Shown piece by piece: positions 46,979-54,607 of a DNA stretch of 54,607 bases; positions within the stretch are counted from its first letter, which is position 1; every line of letters begins with the position of its first letter. The translations under genes and the position numbers were made by a program. Origin of the DNA: a virus; IMG/VR virus record IMGVR_UViG_3300001450_000001, positions 1 through 54,607 of that record, one strand, 5' to 3'. Under the pieces are notes generated by a model. The model worked only from the letters and a program-made list of their open reading frames with translations, ran no database searches and was not told where the DNA came from.

Positions 46979-47890
46979 ATGTCAAATTTTCGAGTAATAA
47001 GCTTATTAGAAGGTATCTTAGGAAATGGCCACGTTAATAATGACGAGGTATCATTTAAGTGCCCTTATTGTAGCCATCATAAGAAGAAGCTAAGTATAAA
47101 CATAATAAGCCAAAAATGGCAATGCTGGGTTTGTGGCAAAAAAGGTAGAAAGCTATACTCTATATTTAAGAAGGTAGGTGCATCTCAAGACAAGATAAAA
47201 AAATACTATAATTTGGTTGGCGATGCAATCCCAACAGCAAAGCAGACAGCATCTACAATAGTAGGTTTACCAAATGAATATATTCCAATAATTGAAGGTA
47301 ATAGAAATAGCCCAGACTTTAGAAATGCATTTAGATATATTATGAAAAGAGGCTTTAGTAAATATGATATATTAAGATATAACATAGGCTATTGTGAAGA
47401 TGGACCATACTCAGGCATGATTATAATACCAAGCTACGATCACAATGGCGAATTAAACTACTTTACAGGAAGATCCTTTTATGATACAAGTTTTAAGCAT
47501 AAAAATCCACAAGTGTCTAAGGACATTATAGGATTTGAACTATTAGTTGATTGGTCATCACCACTAACAATAGTTGAAGGCCCAATAGATGCTATGACAG
47601 TTAATAACAATGCAATACCACTTTTTGGGAAGCTAATATCTAATGAGCTAAGAAAGAAAATTATAGAAAAGAATGTTAAAAAAATAAATATAGTATTAGA
47701 TGATGATGCTAAGGTTGACGCAATAAGGCATGCAGAATATTTTATGGGCTGTGGGGTTGATGTTAGGCTAGTAGAAATGCCAGGAAAAGATCCAAACGAA
47801 CTTGGTAGAAAAAAAATAAATGAAATAATAGAGAATACAGATTCTCTAACTTTCGCGAAGATTATGGAGTATAAATTATATGAAAATTAA
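46979..47890 (+). CDS. 61: DnaG-type primase (gp61 role)
   Basis: 303 residues. A CHC2-like zinc module has C28-P-Y-C31 and C49-W-V-C52. A central helical region follows, then a TOPRIM core: L-T-I-V-E-G-P-I-D-A-M with the catalytic glutamate, and I-V-L-D-D-D-A-K. T4 gp61 has the same role, making primers at the fork with gp41. The protein is close to T4 gp61 in length (342). Its end overlaps the nuclease gene by 11 bases. Confidence 0.88.
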   Translation: MSNFRVISLLEGILGNGHVNNDEVSFKCPYCSHHKKKLSINIISQKWQCWVCGKKGRKLYSIFKKVGASQDKIKKYYNLVGDAIPTAKQTASTIVGLPNEYIPIIEGNRNSPDFRNAFRYIMKRGFSKYDILRYNIGYCEDGPYSGMIIIPSYDHNGELNYFTGRSFYDTSFKHKNPQVSKDIIGFELLVDWSSPLTIVEGPIDAMTVNNNAIPLFGKLISNELRKKIIEKNVKKINIVLDDDAKVDAIRHAEYFMGCGVDVRLVEMPGKDPNELGRKKINEIIENTDSLTFAKIMEYKLYEN

Positions 47891-50800
47891 TGTAGGCTTT
47901 GATAAGCTAGAAAGTATATTACACATTGCAGATATCCACATAAGAAACTACCAAAGGCATAAAGAATATAGACACATATTTAGAAAGTTATATAAAGCAG
48001 TATCTGAGCTACCGGAGAATGCAATTGTATATGTAGGTGGGGATATTGTACATAATAAGACAGATATATCACCTGAATTAATTGACCTAACATCTGAGTT
48101 CTTTAAGAAGCTAGCAGACAAAAGGCACACAATTGTAATTACAGGAAATCATGATACAAATCTAAATAACAGCAGTAGGATGGATTCATTGTCTCCTATA
48201 ATAGACAATCTTAATCACCCACAACTTCACTACTTAAAAGATTCTGGTGTATATGAGATTGCAGACACACACTTTGCAGTCTTTAGTGTCTTTGATGAAC
48301 CACACACATTTATAAAAGCTGATTCATTTAATGCAAAGACAAAGATAGCTTTGTTCCATGGACCAGTAAACAGTTCAACTACAGATATTGGGTTTAAAGT
48401 GTCAAATGATGATCTAAAAGTATCTATGTTTTCTGGATATGACCTTGCACTATTAGGTGATATACATAAACACCAGTTTTTAGATAAAAAGAAGAGAATT
48501 CACTATGTAGGTTCACTAATACAGCAAAACTTTGGAGAAGCATTTAACGGTCACGGCTATTCACTATGGGATGTAGAAAAGAGAAAACATAAATTCTTTC
48601 AGTTAGATAATGACTATGGATATTATACAATAGATGTAGTAGGTGGTGCAAAGCCTGATATAAGTGATATTCCAAAATATCCAAGGGTAAGGCTAAGAAC
48701 AGAGAATACAACACAGGCTGAGTTAAAAAAGATAATAGCGCAGATTAAAAGAAAATGCAAGACATCTGACATAGTCACAATTAAGAAAGATAATATATTA
48801 AATACAGGAGAGAATCGTAAAGCTCGTTCATTAACGAAGGATACTAGAGATGTCAATTATCAGAACAGATTGATTGATGACTATTTAACTAGAAATTTTT
48901 CAATCGAGACAGACGTCTTAAACCGAATAAAGAACATAAATAGAGCACTTAACCAAAGCCTATCCAATATTGCTGTATCTAGACATATAAATTGGAAGCC
49001 TAAGCTATTTAAGTTTTCAAATATGTTTAGTTATGGTACTGGTAATAGTATTGACTTTTCAAAAACAAAAGGTGTCGTAGGCTTATTTGCAAAAAATCAT
49101 ATGGGTAAATCTGCTCTATTAGATGCATTATCATATTGTATATTTGACAAATGCTCTAGAACAAAGTCTGCAGGAGATGTATTAAACAACCAAAGGTCAA
49201 ATTTTGATTGCTATTTTAATTTTGAAATAGATGGTGTCAATTATTACATTGAAAGAAAAGGTAAGAAAGAAAAGAATGGCCATGTAAAAGTAGTGGTAGA
49301 CTTTTGGATGGATGGCGAAGGTGGCGAAAAGATATCACTTAATGGTGAGCAAAGAGTATACACAAACCAAAACATTCAAGGATACCTAGGGACATATGAT
49401 GACTTTATTCTAACTGCAATGTCTGTACAAAATAATAATACAGGCTTTATAGATAAAACTCAGCTTGAAAAGAAAGATCTATTGGCACAATTCTTAGATA
49501 TAACAGTATTTGAAGAGCTATACCAAATAGCCAATGAGGAGATAAGGGATGTACAGGCACTATTAAAAGACTTTAAGAAGACAGACTATTCACAGGAGCT
49601 GGTAGATGCAGAAGATGATTGTGACAAAGCAAAGCTTATTTGGGAAAAAGAAGACTCTGAATTAAAAGTTATTAAAAAAGAAATAGCAAATATAAATGTT
49701 AAAATAAGGTCTCTGTCAAAGACTCTCAGTAGAATAGATGACACATTGGACATTAATAAGCTAGAATCAAGAAAGGTATCTGTAGAGAACTCAATTAATG
49801 AACATAATAAAAAGCTGCAGAAATATAAAAACTATACTGAAGAAAATAAAAAGTCATATAGGCAAATAGCAAAAGACTTAGCATCAATAGACTTAGACTT
49901 GGCAAATAAGACTAAGAAGATATATGATACTGCAGAGGTTGATTATAGAAAGATAAAGCAAAATATTGAGCTTATAAAAGTGTCAGTAAAAAATAAATTA
50001 GATTTAATATCAAAGCTTGACACACACAAATACGACCCCAATTGTAATTTTTGTTGTGACAATGAGTTTGTAAAGTCTGCATATAAGGCAAAAGAAGATA
50101 TAGTAAAATTAAAGAGTGATGTAAGGAGCCTACTAGACAAAAAGATATTACTAGAAGAAACTATGGTAAAAAACTCTAATTTTACAGATATACAGCTACA
50201 CACAGACTTAGAAAGAGAGGTATCAACAATAAAGCAATACCAATCAGAAATAAAAGCAAAAACGGCAAATAGAGAATCTGATATAAGTACACTAAAGTCT
50301 GACCTAAGAATAATTAATAGAGATATTAAACGATATAATAAGAATGAACAAGCAATAGCTGATAATAAAACAATAAATTCTGAGATAGAAGTTTTGGATA
50401 AGCAAAAAGCAAACTTAGATATAGAACTTGTAGGTGCCGAAGGTGTCACAACAAGTGCCTTTAGTGATATTAAGCTGGCAGAAAATAAGATAAAATCAAT
50501 AAATGACTTAATAGAAAAAGCTCATGATCTTGAAAGCAAACAGAAAGCATATGAGTATTACTTAACTGCACTTAAGAGAGATGGGATACCTTATGACATT
50601 ATAACAAATGTCTTACCTTATATACAAGAAGAAGTTAATAATATACTTTCACAGATAGTTGAGTTCTCAATAACATTTAGTGTTGATGGCAAAAATATAC
50701 TTGCAAATATAGTATATGATGATATTAATACTTGGCCACTAGAGCTAACATCAGGTATGGAAAAGTTTATAGCATCTCTAGCAATAAGAGTTGCATTAAT

Positions 50801-51020
50801 AAATGTGTCAAACCTGCCAAGGCCTAATTTCCTAGCTGTAGATGAAGGCTTTGGTAACTTAGATTCAACTAACCTTAGTTCAATGACAACATTGCTTGAA
50901 TACTTAAAAACAGAATTTGAATTTATTTTTATAATATCCCACATTGATGTTATGAAGGACATGAGTGATGAATCTATTGAAATAACCAAACAGTCAGGAT
51001 TCAGTAATATCATCTATTGA
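47880..51020 (+). CDS. Single-chain Mre11-Rad50 (gp47-gp46 fusion)
   Basis: 1046 residues joining two functions that are separate genes in T4. Residues 1-280 are a metallophosphatase nuclease: A-D18-I-H20, V-G-G-D55, G-N90-H-D92, L-G-D-I-H-K-H. From about 385 the SMC-like ATPase begins: F-K-F-S-N-M-F-S-Y-G, Walker A G401-L-F-A-K-N-H-M-G-K410-S. Long coiled coils flank a C722-N-F-C725 zinc hook (C726 follows), and the C-terminal Walker B is L-A-V-D988-E989-G-F-G. The complex processes DNA ends for recombination-dependent replication. I see no stop or frameshift across the junction (about 300-385). Confidence 0.92.
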   Translation: MKINVGFDKLESILHIADIHIRNYQRHKEYRHIFRKLYKAVSELPENAIVYVGGDIVHNKTDISPELIDLTSEFFKKLADKRHTIVITGNHDTNLNNSSRMDSLSPIIDNLNHPQLHYLKDSGVYEIADTHFAVFSVFDEPHTFIKADSFNAKTKIALFHGPVNSSTTDIGFKVSNDDLKVSMFSGYDLALLGDIHKHQFLDKKKRIHYVGSLIQQNFGEAFNGHGYSLWDVEKRKHKFFQLDNDYGYYTIDVVGGAKPDISDIPKYPRVRLRTENTTQAELKKIIAQIKRKCKTSDIVTIKKDNILNTGENRKARSLTKDTRDVNYQNRLIDDYLTRNFSIETDVLNRIKNINRALNQSLSNIAVSRHINWKPKLFKFSNMFSYGTGNSIDFSKTKGVVGLFAKNHMGKSALLDALSYCIFDKCSRTKSAGDVLNNQRSNFDCYFNFEIDGVNYYIERKGKKEKNGHVKVVVDFWMDGEGGEKISLNGEQRVYTNQNIQGYLGTYDDFILTAMSVQNNNTGFIDKTQLEKKDLLAQFLDITVFEELYQIANEEIRDVQALLKDFKKTDYSQELVDAEDDCDKAKLIWEKEDSELKVIKKEIANINVKIRSLSKTLSRIDDTLDINKLESRKVSVENSINEHNKKLQKYKNYTEENKKSYRQIAKDLASIDLDLANKTKKIYDTAEVDYRKIKQNIELIKVSVKNKLDLISKLDTHKYDPNCNFCCDNEFVKSAYKAKEDIVKLKSDVRSLLDKKILLEETMVKNSNFTDIQLHTDLEREVSTIKQYQSEIKAKTANRESDISTLKSDLRIINRDIKRYNKNEQAIADNKTINSEIEVLDKQKANLDIELVGAEGVTTSAFSDIKLAENKIKSINDLIEKAHDLESKQKAYEYYLTALKRDGIPYDIITNVLPYIQEEVNNILSQIVEFSITFSVDGKNILANIVYDDINTWPLELTSGMEKFIASLAIRVALINVSNLPRPNFLAVDEGFGNLDSTNLSSMTTLLEYLKTEFEFIFIISHIDVMKDMSDESIEITKQSGFSNIIY

Positions 51021-51032
51021 TATTTATTATTA
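51019..51032 (+). promoter_or_regulatory. Family B promoter-like box
   Basis: GATATTTATTATTA overlaps the last base pair of the recombinase gene and is followed by AAAGGAG and the ATG at 51046, a tight promoter, ribosome-site and start arrangement. Confidence 0.55.
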
Positions 51033-51045
51033 AAAGGAGCTAACT

Positions 51046-54000
51046 ATGCCAAATAGTATCGAAACAGGTATTGATATATACGGAGACAGTTTTATTGCCG
51101 GAAGGCAAAATATTGAATACTGGGATCTTTTAGATAAAGATATTCTCATAGAGGATACTAGTGCAATGAGCTCACAATACTTTAAGGTAATTCAGTCTCC
51201 AGTACAATTTGAAGGTGGAAAGAATGCTATATTCTTATTAGGTGATGATGTATTCCTAGAGAAAGATACTGAAATTCTTATTGAAGTTTTAGATTCAAAT
51301 GGTGATAATATATTTGTAGAAGTTACAGAATACGGAATAGATAGATTATGGTCTAATTTGAATAACAATACAATTCTTGATGCAAAAGGTGGAAAAAGAT
51401 GTTTAGCAGTTTGGGTACAAGAGGACGCAGCTCCAGGTATAGGAAAGCTAGTAATGGCAGGTGTTGCAGCAAGAACACCAGATGGAGCACTTATTCAAAA
51501 TAATCCAGACCCTGATGTAGCGAAATATTATGGGCAAATAAATGTTAGGTGGTCAAAGGATATAGTAATTGAACCTTTTAGACCAAATAGTAGTGAATTA
51601 ATATTTTTAGATTACGACAGGACAAAATATAACACAGAACAAGAAGGTTCTACATACCAGCTTTCTGCATCTGTATCTGAGGCTACATTTTCATATAACT
51701 ATTTAACTAGTGATAATCTTGAAACAATGGATACTCATATCTATTATTCAATGTCTGCAATGTACAGCACATATCACTCAGAATTGGAACCAAATGGTGA
51801 AATTAATCCAGTTGCAGGGACAAGAATACCAGGTTGGCATGAATATTTCAACACTTCAACAAATGAAAATGTAATAAAAATTGGAGTTCAAACAGGTAGT
51901 GGTAGACAACAAGGGTATCAAGACCCAGGTATTGTTCACGTATGGGGAGGAGCAAACTTTGCAGGCTCCAGAAATATATCTCAATCGTTACCTTCAGTCT
52001 ATGCAACCTTGCAAGGAGGTGGGGGAGGCCCGTATGCCAATGGAGCAGGAATAAATGTTCAGTGTATGGACATAGACAGCTTAACATTTCAAGGAATTGA
52101 ATCTGCATACGGATTCTCAATTAGCGGATATGATATGTGGAGGCTGCTAGCATCACACTCATTCTGGGCTCCTAATGAGTCACACTCTGTGGGTGAAGGT
52201 TTAGTCCATGCTTTATATAACTCAAATACTGCAAATCAAGGTGACACATACCACACAGATGCTGGCGCAACTTCGGGAAATTATTTTAGTATTGGGACAC
52301 CAAACTTCCCAGATGGAGTTTACGACTTTGGCCCAATATCTACTGCAAATATAACATCATCAATAAGATCAAATACAGGCTGGACAGACCATGTAGAACC
52401 TTCATATTATTCTGCAATAAGTACATTAGACCCAGATGGTGGCGGAAGTGGTAATACAGCTGGCTGGGTTGAAAATGGGGATGATGCTCTAGGTAATCCT
52501 GTAGGGGCAGGTGTATATACAATAGGTACGGAAGGTGGCGATGGATATGTAGACTTTGGATTCCAGTATGAAGACGGTGGGATGGGGACAGATGCATTTT
52601 ATATGGCAGGTGTATTCCATGAATTCTTTGGAAATGATATGACAGGTAGATCTAGTGCAGGTATATGGACAAGGTTTGATGCCCTTAGAGACAACACAAA
52701 TGCAACCACAGAATTTGAAGATAATGAGTGGGATACCTTTATTACATCAATGTCGGGTGAACCACCAACAGACACTGTAGTTGATGGTGCAACTTATCAT
52801 CCAAGGTTTTTAGACTCTAGATATGGGTTTAAACTTATTAAGCTTGGACAACAAGCATTTGAGTCATTAGGTGGTAGTGGGTATGGCTCTTCATACGGAG
52901 GCGCAAGTGGGTGGGAGTTCTTTTCACCTACACAAAAAGTCAGCTATGGTGCATTTGAATATAATCACCAAGGAACAAATACACCTACAAATATACACCT
53001 AATAAATGAAGCTTCAAATGACGGAGGTATAACTCCTGGGTGGAATCAGTATGGACAGAATCCTAATGAGCACCACCAAAAGTATATGTTATGGTATAAG
53101 CCACAATATGCAGGTCAGACAATTCCTTTTAGGGCTACAATACACCCTGGTACTGGAGGCCACAATCAAAATCAAGTAACAATTCAACCTAAGCCGTGGT
53201 CGTTTGTATTTACTAGAAGTGCAATGGTACATTCAGATCAGTTTACAGATCAGTATACAAATGCAATAGAAACTGATACGATAACATTTACTCCTGGTGG
53301 TGGTATGCCATATTTCGATGGAGAGATGGCTTATGATGGAAAAGCACAAGGATTAACAATAGATGGAAAGGTAGACTTAGGAGGTGGAGGTATAGGATTT
53401 GATGATTGGTGGCCGCCATTCCCTCCTTTTCCACCACCACCTCCTCCACCCCCAACTGGAGGGCAGTCTACTCCTAAGATTGATCTACCTAGATTCTTAA
53501 CTATGATATATTATGATAATCCTACTACAGCTTCAACAATAAAAAATAACTTTTGGGCAGGAGGCACTATCCAAGATTATACATCACCTGTAGTTCATGA
53601 CATAGACACAAACCTTTGGTCGGCAAATCCAACTAGTCCTACTTATGGTAATATTATAAAAACAAACTTTTTTAATGAGTGGGTTAATCAAGGCATAAAG
53701 TGCTCTATGTCTTATGCTCAACAGCCACAACAATTTCAAGTAAATAATATAGTATCATATCTTAACTTTAGAATACAAAATATGCAACCAATTACAGGAG
53801 ATGTATATAAGGTAAAAGTATTTAGAAGACCTCAGGCCGGAGTTAAGTCTTGGGAGTTTATGGATGAGCAAATAGTAGAAAGAATTGAACTATTAATATC
53901 AGAAAGTTCCAATAGACCTATATCAAGCATTGGCTTCTTTGATAGTTTCGAAACAATAGATAATAACTGGTACACAGGTTCTGGTACTTATCTAACTCAC

Positions 54001-54607
54001 CACTTTCCAGATACAGATGCAGGAGGTAACTCAGCTGCAGTATCTACATCATTAGCTGAATATAACATTGAGTGGGGCGGTGTAGGAGGGACTATATATG
54101 CAAATGAGTCTAATCCAAATGGTAATTATCCTCCATACCCAACTGCATCAATTAGTGACGCAATCATATTAGGCTCAATTGTTTGTGGTTTAGGAAATGA
54201 TCTGGTAAGTCAATCTTGGGATAATGCAACTGCAGATAATATGCAACAGAATGGAAATGGCTTACTATATTTACCACCTGGATATTCAAGTTTTTCTGCA
54301 CCTCTTAATGGTGTGAATTTGCAACCTGGAAAGGCAAGGTCATTCTATGATATAAAAACAACAACAGGAATAAAACTTAGCTCAGCAACACCTTATGAGC
54401 TGTCTTTTGTGTTAAATGCAAAACAATACGCTGCATTTACAACTGGTAGTGATGGTGCACCAACTGGCCATAATCCTCCTTGCTTGCATGTTTATATGAC
54501 AGGATCTGCATTCCCAGTACAAGAAGCTGATGACCCATTATACGAACACAATTTTGGAAAATATGTAAGGACATACTTTATACATCCAGATCAAGCTGCA
54601 GGAGGTG
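51046..54607 (+). CDS. Giant virion protein, 3' end outside the window
   Basis: Open from the ATG at 51046 (ribosome site AAAGGAG) to the window edge, at least 1187 residues, with no in-frame stop found on reading through. The N terminus is M-P-N-S-I-E-T-G-I-D-I-Y-G. The body is rich in G, S, T, N and aromatics, strand-like, with no catalytic motif. A polyproline stretch (W-P-P-F-P-P-F-P-P-P-P-P) lies at 53410-53456, a probable rigid hinge between two halves. The composition and family B promoter suggest a tail fibre or large baseplate protein. Confidence 0.7.
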   Translation, partial: MPNSIETGIDIYGDSFIAGRQNIEYWDLLDKDILIEDTSAMSSQYFKVIQSPVQFEGGKNAIFLLGDDVFLEKDTEILIEVLDSNGDNIFVEVTEYGIDRLWSNLNNNTILDAKGGKRCLAVWVQEDAAPGIGKLVMAGVAARTPDGALIQNNPDPDVAKYYGQINVRWSKDIVIEPFRPNSSELIFLDYDRTKYNTEQEGSTYQLSASVSEATFSYNYLTSDNLETMDTHIYYSMSAMYSTYHSELEPNGEINPVAGTRIPGWHEYFNTSTNENVIKIGVQTGSGRQQGYQDPGIVHVWGGANFAGSRNISQSLPSVYATLQGGGGGPYANGAGINVQCMDIDSLTFQGIESAYGFSISGYDMWRLLASHSFWAPNESHSVGEGLVHALYNSNTANQGDTYHTDAGATSGNYFSIGTPNFPDGVYDFGPISTANITSSIRSNTGWTDHVEPSYYSAISTLDPDGGGSGNTAGWVENGDDALGNPVGAGVYTIGTEGGDGYVDFGFQYEDGGMGTDAFYMAGVFHEFFGNDMTGRSSAGIWTRFDALRDNTNATTEFEDNEWDTFITSMSGEPPTDTVVDGATYHPRFLDSRYGFKLIKLGQQAFESLGGSGYGSSYGGASGWEFFSPTQKVSYGAFEYNHQGTNTPTNIHLINEASNDGGITPGWNQYGQNPNEHHQKYMLWYKPQYAGQTIPFRATIHPGTGGHNQNQVTIQPKPWSFVFTRSAMVHSDQFTDQYTNAIETDTITFTPGGGMPYFDGEMAYDGKAQGLTIDGKVDLGGGGIGFDDWWPPFPPFPPPPPPPPTGGQSTPKIDLPRFLTMIYYDNPTTASTIKNNFWAGGTIQDYTSPVVHDIDTNLWSANPTSPTYGNIIKTNFFNEWVNQGIKCSMSYAQQPQQFQVNNIVSYLNFRIQNMQPITGDVYKVKVFRRPQAGVKSWEFMDEQIVERIELLISESSNRPISSIGFFDSFETIDNNWYTGSGTYLTHHFPDTDAGGNSAAVSTSLAEYNIEWGGVGGTIYANESNPNGNYPPYPTASISDAIILGSIVCGLGNDLVSQSWDNATADNMQQNGNGLLYLPPGYSSFSAPLNGVNLQPGKARSFYDIKTTTGIKLSSATPYELSFVLNAKQYAAFTTGSDGAPTGHNPPCLHVYMTGSAFPVQEADDPLYEHNFGKYVRTYFIHPDQAAGG

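Noticed and set aside
49943-50449. 168-codon minus-strand ORF
   Set aside because: It is the complement of the Rad50-like coiled coil. Biased codons on one strand often leave long open frames on the other.
1-54607. Integrase, transposase, insertion sequence or attachment site
   Set aside because: No recombinase motif, terminal repeats with target duplication, or att-like duplication of the tRNA end was seen.

Overview
The window is a 54.6 kb stretch of an AT-rich genome with every supported gene on the + strand, mostly in tight runs with ATGA or TAATG stop/start overlaps. It reads as part of a large T4-like contractile-tailed phage. The evidence is a gp25/gp6-type baseplate module, a gp5-like spike, a gp55-like sigma factor, a gp46/gp47-type recombination nuclease, a primase, PhoH, an ATP-dependent DNA ligase and T4-style prohead-targeting leader peptides. 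The host is probably a member of the Bacteroidota (flavobacteria-like). One phage gene ends in a gliding-motility / type IX secretion (T9SS type B) C-terminal domain, a second secreted protein has a possible short T9SS-like tail, and many promoter-like boxes fit the Bacteroidota -7 element TAnnTTT. No integrase, insertion sequence or CRISPR array was seen.

Layout. (1) 1-4457: translationally coupled genes, most beginning with the same leader (M-I-K-L-x-x-I-L-x-E), the pattern of a capsid-targeting sequence cleaved by a T4 gp21-type protease. The cargo includes an Alt-like ADP-ribosyltransferase, a HExxH metalloprotease and a P-loop kinase. (2) 4447-6637: small genes, a second HExxH protein, a phage-encoded outer-membrane protein, a two-helix membrane protein and a terminator-like hairpin. 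(3) 6638-16706: a VWA/metallopeptidase protein and, 6 kb later, a MoxR/CobS-type AAA+ ATPase with matching upstream regulatory repeats. Between them lie small membrane proteins, a glycosyltransferase, a sugar-nucleotide reductase, Hsp20, an HNH-like zinc protein without its histidines, a glutaredoxin and a membrane-anchored lytic transglycosylase. (4) 16707-25600: nucleotide metabolism (dCMP deaminase, MazG-like, deoxyribonucleotidase), tRNA-Arg(UCU), T9SS-type secreted proteins, a SWIM protein, DNA ligase and many small unknowns. (5) 25651-31529: unknowns, a multi-pass membrane protein, ClpP, a prolyl-4-hydroxylase-like enzyme, an HD hydrolase and the gp55-like sigma factor. (6) 31553-45854: baseplate, tail and fibre genes. 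(7) 45875-51020: PhoH, a T7-type endonuclease I, primase and a fused Mre11-Rad50 protein. (8) 51046-end: a giant virion protein cut by the window edge.

Two promoter families are visible. Family A (T-tract, TTGCG, then TGATTATATTTATA) precedes early/middle-looking genes, often with copies of TTGTTAATAACTTT. Family B (GATATTTATATTA or GATATTTATTATT) precedes Hsp20 and the structural genes and is a candidate late promoter for the gp55-like sigma factor.

The strongest leads are the packaged effector cluster, the co-regulated MoxR-VWA pair, the T9SS-tagged phage protein, the phage outer-membrane protein with its structured leader, and the single-chain Mre11-Rad50. All assignments come from reading motifs by eye; no database search was run.
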